A DNA stretch of 64,000 bases. Origin: Atopobium sp. oral taxon 416 (GTDB lineage Bacteria; Actinomycetota; Coriobacteriia; Coriobacteriales; Atopobiaceae). Positions 46,622 to 55,414 of the stretch are shown in pieces. Location: positions 620,001 to 684,000 of the forward strand of contig NZ_CP072380.1 in the NCBI RefSeq assembly GCF_018128285.1, in the 5' to 3' direction. The notes below the pieces were generated by a model. That model made no database searches. It was not told where the DNA came from and saw nothing but the letters and a program-made list of their open reading frames with translations. The position numbers were made by a program, and so were the translations under genes. Position 1 is the first letter of the stretch. Every line of letters begins with the position of its first letter.

Positions 46622-46627
46622 AGTATA
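46622..46627 (-). promoter_or_regulatory. Extended -10 element of the YcaO operon
   Basis: The minus strand has TGTTATACT, an extended -10 box, about 60 bases before the YcaO start. No good -35 box is seen. The surrounding stretch 46600-46990 is AT-rich and holds no other gene. Confidence 0.45.
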
Positions 46628-46995
46628 ACATTCAATAGTGCGATATCGTAGAGCGGTTATTTAGAGTTTAGAGTAACGCTTACATTTCTATTGTGCTCCA
46701 TATCTCTGCAATCAAAAACCAGTTGCATTTCAAGATTTTTATGGCACTGCATCACTTTTTGATGGCTTCGCCGACCTTGTATTTTATTTCACGTCCATTC
46801 TTCGATCATTAACGCCCCGTTTAGTCTGAATCAGTTTCGCTTCGTCTTTGTACAAGTAATGTGGCTGCCAGTTTCTAGACACATTTGCACCTGACTTTGC
46901 GAAAGCCTGACAATGTGCAGCGATGCACGGAAGGGGTCCTTGCCCGGCCGCGTGGGGTTGTAGGGGGTGGCTCTCCGGCTCCTGCGTCTCCAGGA

Positions 46996-47659
46996 TCAGG
47001 GGTCGCACTTGAGGCCGAACTCAGCCATCTGCGCCCGCGACTCGGCGCGCATGCGCCTGAGGGCCTGAAAGGTGTGCTTCGCGAGCGGAATCGTGGGCGC
47101 CGAGCTCTGGATCTTGGGTTCTTTCACGTAGAAGCCGCCGCCGTTTCCCAGGGCGTGGCTCACGGCTATAGTGCCGCCGTCGGAGAGGTCGGACCACCTG
47201 GGGGCACAGGCCTCGCCGCGCCGCATGACCGTGGTGAGGGCTATCTCCACCGCAAAGTCAAAGGGCTGGAGCTCCGCCTCCATGACGAGGCGCAGCATTC
47301 GCGTGCGCTCCTCGCGCGAGAGGGCGTCTATCGGCGTCTTCACGCGTTTGAGCGGCTTGCAGAAGTCGCGGTGGTCTTGAACTGAGGTTCTGCGCCATGG
47401 CTCACTTGAGCAGGCGGAAGGCCTTCGAGCAGCTTTTGAGCACGTAGCCGACGGCGGTCGTGTCGTGTATCCATCCGGAGACGTCCGGTATGGAGAGCTC
47501 GGCGAGCTTCATGTTGCCGAGGTGGCGGCAGATGATGCGCGTCTCGGCGTGGTGGCCGCGCACCGTGGAGGGCTCTATGGTGCCCGAACCCTCCCCGTGG
47601 CGCATGAAATTAGAGAAACTACAGGTCAGACGCATATCGGCTGTGCTGTGGATTGGCAA
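46996..47659 (-). pseudogene. Tyrosine recombinase (integrase) of element 1, broken
   Basis: Starts in MRLTCSFSNFMRHGEGSGTI, then the SAM-like part HHAETRIICRHLGNMKLAEL, SIPDVSGWIHDTTAVGY and LKSCSKAFRLLK-stop (TGA 47402-47404). The next frames give FCKPLKRVKTPIDALSREER, LQPFDFAVEIALTTVMRRGE (first catalytic Arg), ALRWSDL-like text and IPLAKHTFQALRRMR. The C-terminal HxxR and Tyr are absent. It lies within 30 bases of the right att repeat, where the element's own integrase is expected, and is inactive. Confidence 0.75.
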
Positions 47660-47687
47660 GATTTACGGTGAAACGGCCTCTGACGCC

Positions 47688-47747
47688 CTCATAACCCGGA
47701 GGTCGTTGGTTCAAATCCAGCCCCCGCGACCAAAATTACAGCCCTGA
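47688..47747 (+). repeat. Attachment site copy between elements 1 and 2
   Basis: Identical to 35807-35866. It restores only the 3' half of a tRNA-fMet; the 5' half to its left is unrelated, so this is not a tRNA gene. Confidence 0.85.
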
Positions 47748-47863
47748 CCTGCGAAAACAGGTCGGGTTTTCTTTGACCACCATGTGACCACCAACGTGAC
47801 CGACATTTTACCGCCAAAAACTTTTCGCGGGTAGCCAAAAACGCCGCGAAAACCGCCCTCTGG

Positions 47864-47986
47864 TTGCGGTGTGGCGCAAGCAGCAGTTGTTAACATGCGC
47901 GCCGGCGCAAATATGGTTGCGGCCCAGAGAAACCTCTTTTGCGCTCCAGCGCAAGCAACTAAGGGTGAATTTGCGCCCTGGCGCAA
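47864..47986 (+). promoter_or_regulatory. Array of four TTGCGC-N4-GCGCAA palindromes (copy 2)
   Basis: Sites at 47864-47879, 47895-47910, 47939-47954 and 47971-47986, with the same 31/44/32 spacing as copy 1. Differences from copy 1 fall only in the 4-base centres (CCTG versus GCCG; TCTG versus CCTG), while every arm base is kept. Confidence 0.7.
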
Positions 47987-48193
47987 CCGTCTTGAACTTC
48001 TCTTTGAATTTTTAAAAAGAATGGCCCGAGAAGGGCTCAAACCGCCCGAGTTTTCAACAGGTGGCCAAACCCTCATCACGCCGCATCAAAGCGCTCTCAC
48101 TCGAACTTGCGGTGACTTCCGCCCAACGATCGCCTTCTGATATAGCGTGCCCACTAGAGACGAATCAGAAGCAACGGAGGCGGGAGGATTCCC

Positions 48194-48430
48194 ATGGAGG
48201 AGAAGAGCGAAGCAAGGACAAGCCCAGAGGGGGAGATTTTCACCCTCGCGCAGGCGGCGGAGTACCTGAACGCCTCCCTTTCCACAGTGCTCAGGCTGGT
48301 CAATAGTGGCGAGTTGCGCGCATTTAGGATCCGAAAGGCCTGGCGCACGAGCAGCGGCGCATGCGATGAGTTCGTGAGGCGGCAATTCGCGGACCAGGCC
48401 GTGGTATGCAAGTCGGTAGACGAGGGCTAA
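48194..48430 (+). CDS. Excisionase-like MerR-type DNA-binding protein (copy 2)
   Basis: 78 residues, differing from the copy at 36317-36553 only at a few positions (for example SPEGEIFT for SSEGEILT, and EFVRR for EFVKR). Same ribosome site, same 25-base overlap with the next gene. Intact, so element 2 may still have a directionality factor even though element 1's integrase is dead. Confidence 0.8.
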   Translation: MEEKSEARTSPEGEIFTLAQAAEYLNASLSTVLRLVNSGELRAFRIRKAWRTSSGACDEFVRRQFADQAVVCKSVDEG

Positions 48431-48828
48431 GTGGGGCGAGGAAGGAAAGCACCTTCGCCCTGTACGCCAAGCAGAGCTTCACGATCCTGCCCGATGCCCT
48501 CGTGGGCGTCCTCGTCGCGCGGCAGGTCGGCAGGAACGGCTGGGCGGTCATGGCGGCGCTCTGCCATGCGATCTTTTCCGACGGCAGGATAGGCGTCATG
48601 TCGAGCAACGAGGTCTGCGCGCGTACGGGACTCACGAAGTACCAGGTGGCGCGTGGCATGACGGAGCTGCGTGACAAGGGAATCATCGCACCCGTGATCA
48701 GGACTAATGCCGAAGGCTACCGCCATCCGGACCGCTCGAACTACGGCCACGTCGCGCGCTACTGCATCTGCCGCGACATCTGGGCGCTCGTGGAGCTCAA
48801 GGAAACGGGAGATCCGCCCCTCGGATAG
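48406..48828 (+). CDS. Winged-helix protein of the element left end (copy 2)
   Basis: Translation identical over 140 residues to 36529-36951; see there for domains. The exact identity of this gene and of the following 270 non-coding bases, against the more diverged att-proximal part, suggests recent gene conversion between the tandem copies or strong constraint. Confidence 0.7.
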   Translation: MQVGRRGLSGARKESTFALYAKQSFTILPDALVGVLVARQVGRNGWAVMAALCHAIFSDGRIGVMSSNEVCARTGLTKYQVARGMTELRDKGIIAPVIRTNAEGYRHPDRSNYGHVARYCICRDIWALVELKETGDPPLG

Positions 48829-49106
48829 AATTTTCTCGAGCACCCTCGCACGGGGGCTCCCAGACGCACGTCGAACCGCCGTGAAGCGGCACCCAGGGCG
48901 CGCGCCAGGGGCCTTCAGCGGAGCAAGACGAAAAGCCCGTGGCCGAGCCTGGTCACTCTGACTCCGAGCGGGAACCCTCGAATCGAAGGTGGAATCCGCA
49001 CGGGACCCCTGCAAGTCGCTACCTTCCTGCCATCCGACCGGGAGGCTGCGGCGACATAGACGCTCCAAGCCGCGACCGGCACGACGCCGTGCGGTCGGAA
49101 GGCAGG

Positions 49107-50517
49107 TGAGCTGTAATCTTTTGGTGGACAGTGGGATTCAGGGACTAGCAGCAGATATGCTCTGTCCAGATACCCACCCAGCACCGCCAGCAGATTGAAG
49201 AGATGAGATGTCGCTAAGCGCAAGCGAGATAGAGAAGGCAAAGTCCCGCACGAAGCCGGAAACACCCAAACACTACACTGAAGAAGTATTGCCTTAAGGC
49301 TATCGACTACTACAGGAAGGCACGTAAGGCCAACCCGAAGAAGAGCATCAAAGGATGCGCCGCGAAGCTTGAGGCCCACGACAAGACCTTAAACGACTGG
49401 ATCATCAAGCACTCAAAGACCAAAAGGGTGACCCAGGAAAGGATCGACGAGCACAAGCAGCTCGACAGGGCCAACAGGCGCATGCACGAGCTCGAAAGCG
49501 AGAATAAGTTCCTAAAAAAGAGGCAGCCTTCTTCGCCGGAAGCCTCTGTTGAAGGACAGGTTTTAGCTCATGCTGGAGAAGAGGGCAACCTACAGCGTCT
49601 CGATGATGGCGCGCGTACTGGAGGTGAGCAGGGCTCACTTCTACAGATGGCTCAAGGCCAAAGGCGGTGGCGAGGATCCGTGGGGTCCTATCAAGGAAGC
49701 CATCTGCACGATATGGGAGGAAAGCGACAGGCGCTTTAGCTCCTGCTAGGTCTGGACCAAGCTCACAGGAGATCCAAAGTTACGCAGAATTTACAGGCAC
49801 GACCCGCTACCGCGTGCGCAGGTGCATGGCTAAGCTTGGCATCTGCGGCATCTGATCCAATGCCTCCAAGAGAACGATACTGCCCGCACCTGATACCCCC
49901 GAGCGCCCTGCCCTCACCCGGCGCGGCTTTTCGTGTCTTGTGCCGACAGCCAAGCTCGTGGGTGATACAACCTATCGCAGGACCACGGCAGGCTTTATAT
50001 ATCTCGCCGTCGCACACGATCTGTACACACACATGGTGGTGGGCTGAAGCATACAGGACAACATGAGGGCAGGCCTTGTCGTCTTTGCCCTTGAGATGGC
50101 ATATTCGCGCGGATACGTGGCCAGAGGGGCCATATTCCACAGCGACCGTGGCAGCCAGTACATAAGCTCAGAGTTCGCCGCCTGCTCAGCCGTACCCGAC
50201 GTGAGGCTCTCCGTGGGGAGAACCGGAAGCTGCCACGACAACGCGGTCGCCGAATCGCTTTTCGCCACGCTCAAGAACGTGTGGTACTACCATAAGCGCC
50301 TCTTAGACGCATCCACGACCAAGCACAAGGCACACGAGTTTATCGAGTCATACTACAACCGCTTCCACCCGCATAAGTCCATAGGAGATCGCGTGCTGGC
50401 AGAGGTGATGCAGGAGTTCTTCGAGCGCTTCGAGAGAGGCCTTGCATACGATCCGGAGGTGATGCAGACCGCATAAAAAATCTGAGATTCCTCTGTCCAT
50501 TATATTGACAGGGCTCA
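49107..50517 (+). mobile_element. IS3-family insertion sequence, copy A
   Basis: 1411 bp with imperfect terminal inverted repeats: TGAGCTGTAATCTTTTGGTG at the left and the complement of TGAGCCCTGTCAATATAATG at the right, both running into GGACAG. No target duplication is seen (AGG to the left, GTC to the right). The left flank is the element-2 module cut just before the XRE gene; the right flank is the inside of a relaxase gene. So insertion was followed by a deletion or recombination. Confidence 0.85.
49217..50476 (+). pseudogene. IS3 OrfAB transposase, frameshifted (copy A)
   Basis: OrfA text: KAIDYYRKARKANPKKSIKG, then CAAKLEAHDKTLNDWIIKHS, then RRMHELESENKFLKK next to a CTAAAAAAG slippery-type run. 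OrfB text in changing frames: MLEKRATYSVSMMARVLEVS, a stop before VWTKLTGDP (TAG for Lys), TTYRRTTAGFIYLAVAHDLY, a TGA in place of Trp before SIQDNMRAGL, then AIFHSDRGSQYIS (catalytic Asp), SCHDNAVAESLFATLKN (catalytic Glu) and YYNRFHPHKSIGDRV to the stop at 50476. Several indels beyond the normal OrfA/OrfB shift make it inactive. Confidence 0.85.
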
Positions 50518-50925
50518 GTCCTGTAGTCTTCTTCCGGTCGCGAGGTTGGTGTTGTTGACGACGACGTGCGCGTGCGGGATGCGGCCAGCGTTGTCATCGT
50601 GGTAGACGATGGCCACCTCGTAGTCGCTGAAGTTCTCCCTGGCCCACGCGATGGCGAGGTCGCGCAGCCCCTCGAGGGAGACGGCGTCGCCGGGATCGGG
50701 CGAGATGACGTAGTGCTTGTAGGTCCGCGCGGGCCTGTCGCCCCAGGGCGTGTCGTTGCGGTAGGCATGGCGGGTCTCGTCCATGACGGCCGCCCAGTCG
50801 AAGCCTTCTTCCTCCGGCGCGTCGATGTTGAGGAAGTCGCGCGCAAGCGCCCTACCGTTCTTGGTGAGGTACCTGTAGACGCCGGCGCAGGAGGTGTGGC
50901 CGGATATGGGCTTCAGGATCGGCAA
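50515..50925 (-). pseudogene. Relaxase (MobA/MobP-like) N-terminal fragment cut by IS3
   Basis: Starts at TTG 50925, 9 bases after the MobC-like stop: LPILKPISGHTSCAGVYRYL, then AVMDETRHAYRNDTPWGDRP, TYKHYVISPDPGDAVSLEGL, YEVAIVYHDDNAGRIPHAHV and VVNNTNLATGRRLQD. The HxHxVxNN metal motif is present. The TGA at the end comes from the IS3 terminal repeat at 50517, so only about 136 residues of a usually 350-500 residue relaxase remain and strand transfer is lost. Confidence 0.8.
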
Positions 50926-50933
50926 CGCGGCCC

Positions 50934-51335
50934 CTAGAGGAAGAGGATCCGCGACTCTGCGACAGAGCGCACGCTGGAGGCAAGCGGGCCGGTCGCGCGG
51001 CGGACGGTGTCGAGGGCATCTTTCGTTTGCGCCAGTGCGTCGAGCACGTCGGCGGCGTCCATGTCGTTGCGCCTGAGGTAGTAGGCGATGCGGTTGAGCG
51101 CGTGCGCGGCTTGGTTGCGCTGGTAGCCCCAGTGGTTGAGCTCGCGGTAGAGCCTGTTGGCGGTCGCGAGGTCGAGCACGACGGCGCGCTGCGCTGCGGC
51201 ATCGCCGGCGGGAAGCTGCAGGAGCAGCCGGACGAGGTCGGATACCGAGAGTTCCGTTCCCTCGGCGAGCGCCTTGGCACGGGCGAGGTCGGCGTCGGTG
51301 ACCCGCACGTAGATTCTCCGCGTGTAGCGCTCCAT
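50934..51335 (-). CDS. MobC-like mobilisation accessory protein
   Basis: A 133-residue protein from ATG 51335. An N-terminal ribbon-helix-helix-like part (YTRRIYVRVTDADLARAKAL, LSVSDLVRLLLQLP) is followed by a MobC-type helical part (NRLYRELNHWGYQRNQAAHA, LNRIAYYLRRNDMDAADVLD). MobC proteins bind near oriT and help the relaxase. It lies directly before the relaxase fragment, as is usual. Intact, but with its partner destroyed. Confidence 0.75.
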   Translation of the reverse strand: MERYTRRIYVRVTDADLARAKALAEGTELSVSDLVRLLLQLPAGDAAAQRAVVLDLATANRLYRELNHWGYQRNQAAHALNRIAYYLRRNDMDAADVLDALAQTKDALDTVRRATGPLASSVRSVAESRILFL

Positions 51336-51569
51336 GCAACTCCGATCTTCCCGGCGGGCGAGAAAGCCCGCGAATCCCAGGGGCGCGGGGCCTCCCCCGC
51401 TTGGAGGAGCGTAGCCGGTGCGCACGTGGATGTGCGGCTCTTGCTCCGGATCGGTGCGGCGCGGCCCCGGATTCGCTTTGCCGGAATCCGGGGCTAGCCA
51501 GGCGCCGACAAGCGCTGTTTCGGGCGCGTACGCACGAAACAGGCTGCTTGCTAAGAAGCATTTGAGTTC

Positions 51570-53015
51570 TTACTCGGTCGAATCCTCTTGCTTAGGCAGG
51601 TACATTTTCCTTGCATAGTGTATTTCTGTTTGGCAGAAGCAAGATGTCCTAAATCGCTCGAGAATAGTATCTGGTGTCATGCTCAGCTGCAACATAATTG
51701 CCCCGTAGCAGAGGACCTTAATCGCCATCGTAAGCGAATAGAGTTCTGCGTCAGAGAGCGTGCTTGATTTATCAAGTGCCGATGTCTGGTGCACATAGGC
51801 ATTGCGGTTCTTGCGGAGGTCTTTTAGGAAACGCGGCTTATCAGGAATTACGTAGTCGGCAAATGGACCTAATTTTTCTACTAGGGAGCTGGCAAATTCG
51901 CTCGCTGGAGGTATGTTATTGATCTTTCTGAGAACCCATTGGGCATCCGCATCGTCTTCAAGGCACTTCTTTATCTGAACCCTAATTCTTTGGAATCTAT
52001 CGCTTGCGATGTCTTGGGTCCTCTCTCCTACGCGCGAAATGGCTTCGAAGGCACTTGAAACCGTGGTGAACATCGGGTCGAGCAAACTGATACCATTGCT
52101 GTTGTGAACGCCAATCAAGGTTATTGCAGCGCGTTTTGCATCGCCGTCTAGGTGTAGCCAGTTTTCCAAGAAGCTCGTGTGCGATTGCGAGATGAAGCTA
52201 TAGGGTAGAGGCATGTGATCCAATTGAGCCTCGCTGGGATTCTCGTCTCCTTCTATCAAGGGAAGGTAGTAAAGCGCGCTTTGGTCATCTTTTGTTTTGA
52301 TTCTTATCTCATCTATTGAGCATCTGAATCCCATGCAGAAGATGAGCATTTGCCACGTAGGGTAAACCCACTGGTTCATGGCGTCATCAAGGGGTATTGG
52401 GTGATCAGTAAACTTAATTTGTAGGTGCAAGTCGCTCTTCATGCTGAATTCCTGCAGGGGGAGATGACCGCCTTTTTGTGTTATCACTGGCTGCAGAGAT
52501 ATGCTCACATTGCTGTCTGTAAACAGGGGTAGTTCTTCGAGAGTGTCGCTGTGCCAAGTACCGTTGGTTTCTATCCATTTGCCATCTTTGTATGTATGCG
52601 TGAACTCACCAAAATACTTTCCTACCCAGTTCCAGAGACCTGAGACCTGCAGTGTCAAACTCTGGACGTTCGGATTTGGCGAGATAAAGCTGGTCTTGCA
52701 TACCAAAGCGGAGGTAGCTCTCAAGTCTTCCCGTTCGGTTCCCGGTGCCGAGAATCCAGGGCCAGTTGCCGATAGGTCCATCAGGGTGATTCGCTCACCT
52801 GTTTGGCAGAACCCGAAGGCTACGGGCGCCTCGATTGGGTCCATACCGTATGTAACCATTCCATTGACAGGGGTTTTGTCGAGAAGACATCCCATGGGGA
52901 TAGCGAGGTCAAGCTCTCTTCCGTTGAAGGAAGCAATCCCTTGAATCCCCTCGCGTTCGAAGTCAGCATCTTTATTCAACACCCAAAGTGCCGGCGAGAA
53001 TTTTCTGGTTCTCAA
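51570..53015 (-). CDS. ApeA-like HEPN abortive-infection protein
   Basis: A 481-residue protein from TTG 53015 (TGGAG upstream). The N-terminal 300 residues are a beta-rich domain like the ApeA N-terminal domain (GIASFNGRELDLAIPMGCLL, TYGMDPIEAPVAFGFCQTGE, LQVSGLWNWVGKYFGEFTH). The C-terminal part is a HEPN helix bundle whose RNase motif is visible as LRKNRNAYVHQTS at about residue 410 (RNxxxH). ApeA proteins are single-gene anti-phage RNases. GC content is lower than that of flanking genes, which points to separate acquisition. Divergent from the restriction-type operon with a 100-base shared control region. Confidence 0.75.
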   Translation of the reverse strand: MRTRKFSPALWVLNKDADFEREGIQGIASFNGRELDLAIPMGCLLDKTPVNGMVTYGMDPIEAPVAFGFCQTGERITLMDLSATGPGFSAPGTEREDLRATSALVCKTSFISPNPNVQSLTLQVSGLWNWVGKYFGEFTHTYKDGKWIETNGTWHSDTLEELPLFTDSNVSISLQPVITQKGGHLPLQEFSMKSDLHLQIKFTDHPIPLDDAMNQWVYPTWQMLIFCMGFRCSIDEIRIKTKDDQSALYYLPLIEGDENPSEAQLDHMPLPYSFISQSHTSFLENWLHLDGDAKRAAITLIGVHNSNGISLLDPMFTTVSSAFEAISRVGERTQDIASDRFQRIRVQIKKCLEDDADAQWVLRKINNIPPASEFASSLVEKLGPFADYVIPDKPRFLKDLRKNRNAYVHQTSALDKSSTLSDAELYSLTMAIKVLCYGAIMLQLSMTPDTILERFRTSCFCQTEIHYARKMYLPKQEDSTE

Positions 53016-53117
53016 TGTGCTCCAACACTCCCATCATCCCAGGATGTACATTTCCATTCTAATGATAAGATTATAAATGTATTCACGTTGTATTTACTCA
53101 AGAGACAGGTGCACGAG
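53016..53117. promoter_or_regulatory. AT-rich divergent control region of the defence island
   Basis: Separates ApeA (minus) from the RHH-methyltransferase operon (plus). The minus strand carries TATAAT in CATTTATAATCTT, a good -10 box for apeA; the plus strand has TTATAAATG. Neither has a clear -35 box. Confidence 0.45.
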
Positions 53118-53324
53118 GTGAAGTATTCGGAGCTTGTGAACAGTGGCGCCACCGAGACCGAGCTGCAGGAGCAACTCGTCGGCGGCGACATGACCACCAT
53201 CACCATGCGCATACCAAGAAACCTCAAGGAAGCGGGAGCAGAGGCAGCCGCCCTCAAGGGCATCAGCTTCAGCGCCTTCATCCGCATGTGCATGATCGAA
53301 GAGCTTACAAAGAAGGGACAGTAG
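53118..53324 (+). CDS. Small ribbon-helix-helix (BrnA/CopG-like) protein
   Basis: 68 residues from GTG 53118 (AGGTGCACGAG upstream): VKYSELVNSGATETELQEQL then VGGDMTTITMRIPRNLKEAG and SFSAFIRMCMIEELTKKGQ. The TTITMRIP strand followed by two helices is the ribbon-helix-helix fold of antitoxins and small repressors. No toxin partner is adjacent. It ends 3 bases before the methyltransferase gene, so it probably autoregulates the defence operon. Confidence 0.7.
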   Translation: MKYSELVNSGATETELQEQLVGGDMTTITMRIPRNLKEAGAEAAALKGISFSAFIRMCMIEELTKKGQ

Positions 53325-53327
53325 CCA

Positions 53328-55412
53328 GTGGTGCTAGACGAGCTACATACCGCTGGCTCGGGCTTCATCGAAAGCTTCGACTCGCGCTACCCGACGCGCA
53401 TCTTAGAGACCCTCCTCAGGGACCGTACCACCGGCCACAACATCATCTGGGCAGACGACGAGTACGAGGCCCTGGGCGACGGCTACATGGGAGACGACGA
53501 GATTACAATCGAGAAGATCACTGGCCTCTCATCCGGCGTCATCAAACCGCGCATCGCCAAGGAGCGGGAGCACCAGACGCAGCGCACCAAAACGCGGGCC
53601 GAGGTGTTCACGCCGTCGTGGCTGGTGAACCGCATGAACAACGACCTCGATGCCGCCTGGTTCGGCGTCCGGGATATCTTCAACGCCGAAGACGGCGTCA
53701 CTTGGCGCACCAGCCATGAGCCGGTTGCCTTCCCCAGGAAAAAGGGGCACGGCTGGCACGCCTACGTCGCAAGTCCGCGCCTGGAGATCACCTGCGGCGA
53801 GGCTCCCTTTGTGTGCTCGCGCTACGACACCGTCACGGGAGACGCCCTGCCCGTGGCCGAGCGCATCGGCTTTCTCGACAGGAAGCTGCGCGTGGTGAGC
53901 GAAAAGACCAAATCCCGGCACGAATGGGCGCGCTGGGGACTCGCCGCCCTCAAAGCCTCCTACGGCTTCGAGTGCCAGGGAGACAACCTGCTCATCGCGC
54001 GCATCAACGTGTTCGAGACGTTCTGCGAGCACCTGCGCGAGCGCTGGGACGCGGGCATATCCGACGAGGAGCTCGACCAGGCGGCCTGGGTGGTGTCGTG
54101 GAACTTCTGGCAGATGAACGGCTTAACCTGCGCGGTGCCCACCAACAAGATGGATGCCGTCGTGCAGTCGGCGCTCCTCGAGTACGAGGAGCCCGTGCCG
54201 GAGCCCCTGCAGCCCACACTCTTCGATTTCCTAGACGAATCGCCCTTCAACGATACGGCAGAAGAGGAAGAGGAGCCCGGTGAGACGGTGCCCCTCTGCG
54301 TCATATACGACTGGCAGAAAAACGAGCCCCTCGAGTTCCAGGCGATGAAAGGCAAGGCACGTCCCATGGACAAGAAATTCTATGCGGTAATCGGAAATCC
54401 TCCGTACCAGAGCGATAAAGACGACAATGACCGTAAGCCGCCAATATACGATGTATTCATGGACTCAGCTTATCAAGTGAGTGACCGAGTTGAACTTGTT
54501 ACGCCTGGACGTTTTCTTTTCGACGCTGGTCAAACGCCTAAAGTGTGGAATGAAAAAATGCTTAATGACGAACATTTGAAAGTTCTGTCATATGAGCCAG
54601 ACGCATCAAAGGTCTTCCCCAACACAGACATTAAGGGTGGAATTACAGTCACACTGAGGGATGCCACCTCTGATTTTGGGGCAATAGAGACTTTCACAAT
54701 TTACCCGGAGCTCAACGGGATATTAAAGAAAGTCAATCATGCAATACGTGGGCAGTTGCGCCTTGACAGCATCTTTGCGTCGCAGCGTTGCTACAAATTC
54801 TCTGACCTCTTTTACCAAGAAAACGCTAAGAACGAGAACGTCTCGAGACAACTAGGACCAGGGAATCGAATCAAAATTGTCTCGAAGGTAATGGAGACGT
54901 TGCCTGAAATTTTTACAGTCAAGCCGAACGGTCCTGAGACAGACGTCTATAAGTTCTTTGGCCGGATAAATGGTAAAAGAGGACATCGCTATATAGCAAA
55001 GAGGTTCATCAGCGAGAACGAGTACATAGATGGATTCAAGCTTTTGATTCCAGAAGCCAACAACTCAGGAAAATACGGAGAAACGCTCGCAGAACCAATG
55101 GTAGTTGGTCCCAATACGGGATCATCGGATACATTCCTGAACGCTGGGCCTTTCAAGACTGAGGGTGAGGCTTGTAATCTTGCACGCTATTACAAAACAA
55201 AATTTTTCAGAGCTCTTCTTGGTGTAAAGAAGGCGACACAGCACAGCCCATCGCAAGTATGGAGGACGATTCCGCTCCAGGACTTCACCGATAATTCAGA
55301 CATTGATTGGTCGAAGTCCATCTCCGAGATTGACCAACAGCTCTACGCGAAGTACGGCTTAGATGACGAGGAAATCAACTTCATCGAGTCCCACGTGAAG
55401 GAGATGGACTAG
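53328..55412 (+). CDS. Eco57I-type N6-adenine DNA methyltransferase
   Basis: A 694-residue protein from GTG 53328 (AGAAGGGA upstream). A conserved front (RYPTRILETLLRDRTTGHNI) precedes TRAEVFTPSWLVNRMNNDLD (motif X) and PRLEITCGEAPFVCSRYD (motif I), ILDRKLRVVSE-type middle text (FLDRKLRVVSEKTKSRHEW) and the catalytic motif IV FYAVIGNPPYQSDKDD at about residue 350. The last 320 residues would hold target recognition; there the DNA becomes clearly AT-richer than the front half. It overlaps nothing but lies 2 bases before the helicase gene, so both form one system. Target sequence unknown. Confidence 0.85.
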   Translation: MVLDELHTAGSGFIESFDSRYPTRILETLLRDRTTGHNIIWADDEYEALGDGYMGDDEITIEKITGLSSGVIKPRIAKEREHQTQRTKTRAEVFTPSWLVNRMNNDLDAAWFGVRDIFNAEDGVTWRTSHEPVAFPRKKGHGWHAYVASPRLEITCGEAPFVCSRYDTVTGDALPVAERIGFLDRKLRVVSEKTKSRHEWARWGLAALKASYGFECQGDNLLIARINVFETFCEHLRERWDAGISDEELDQAAWVVSWNFWQMNGLTCAVPTNKMDAVVQSALLEYEEPVPEPLQPTLFDFLDESPFNDTAEEEEEPGETVPLCVIYDWQKNEPLEFQAMKGKARPMDKKFYAVIGNPPYQSDKDDNDRKPPIYDVFMDSAYQVSDRVELVTPGRFLFDAGQTPKVWNEKMLNDEHLKVLSYEPDASKVFPNTDIKGGITVTLRDATSDFGAIETFTIYPELNGILKKVNHAIRGQLRLDSIFASQRCYKFSDLFYQENAKNENVSRQLGPGNRIKIVSKVMETLPEIFTVKPNGPETDVYKFFGRINGKRGHRYIAKRFISENEYIDGFKLLIPEANNSGKYGETLAEPMVVGPNTGSSDTFLNAGPFKTEGEACNLARYYKTKFFRALLGVKKATQHSPSQVWRTIPLQDFTDNSDIDWSKSISEIDQQLYAKYGLDDEEINFIESHVKEMD

Positions 55413-55414
55413 CC

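Larger units (their letters stand above)
35807..47687 (+). mobile_element. Integrative element 1 in tRNA-fMet (11.9 kb)
   Basis: Bounded by 60-base direct repeats of the tRNA 3' half. Left end: palindrome array, excisionase-like and winged-helix genes. Middle: XRE regulator, DUF3801 and VirD4 conjugation remnants, an AlbA/ATP-binding protein. Cargo: a YcaO-precursor-ABC-M50 peptide operon on the minus strand. Right end: tyrosine integrase pseudogene on the minus strand. With integrase and VirD4 broken, the element is immobile by itself. Confidence 0.8.

Noticed and set aside
47688-47732. A second tRNA-fMet gene
   Set aside because: Only the 3' half matches; the 5' half needed for the acceptor and D arms is absent, so it is an att duplicate.
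53118-53324. Toxin-antitoxin pair beginning with the RHH protein
   Set aside because: The next gene is a methyltransferase, not a small toxin; a regulator role fits better.
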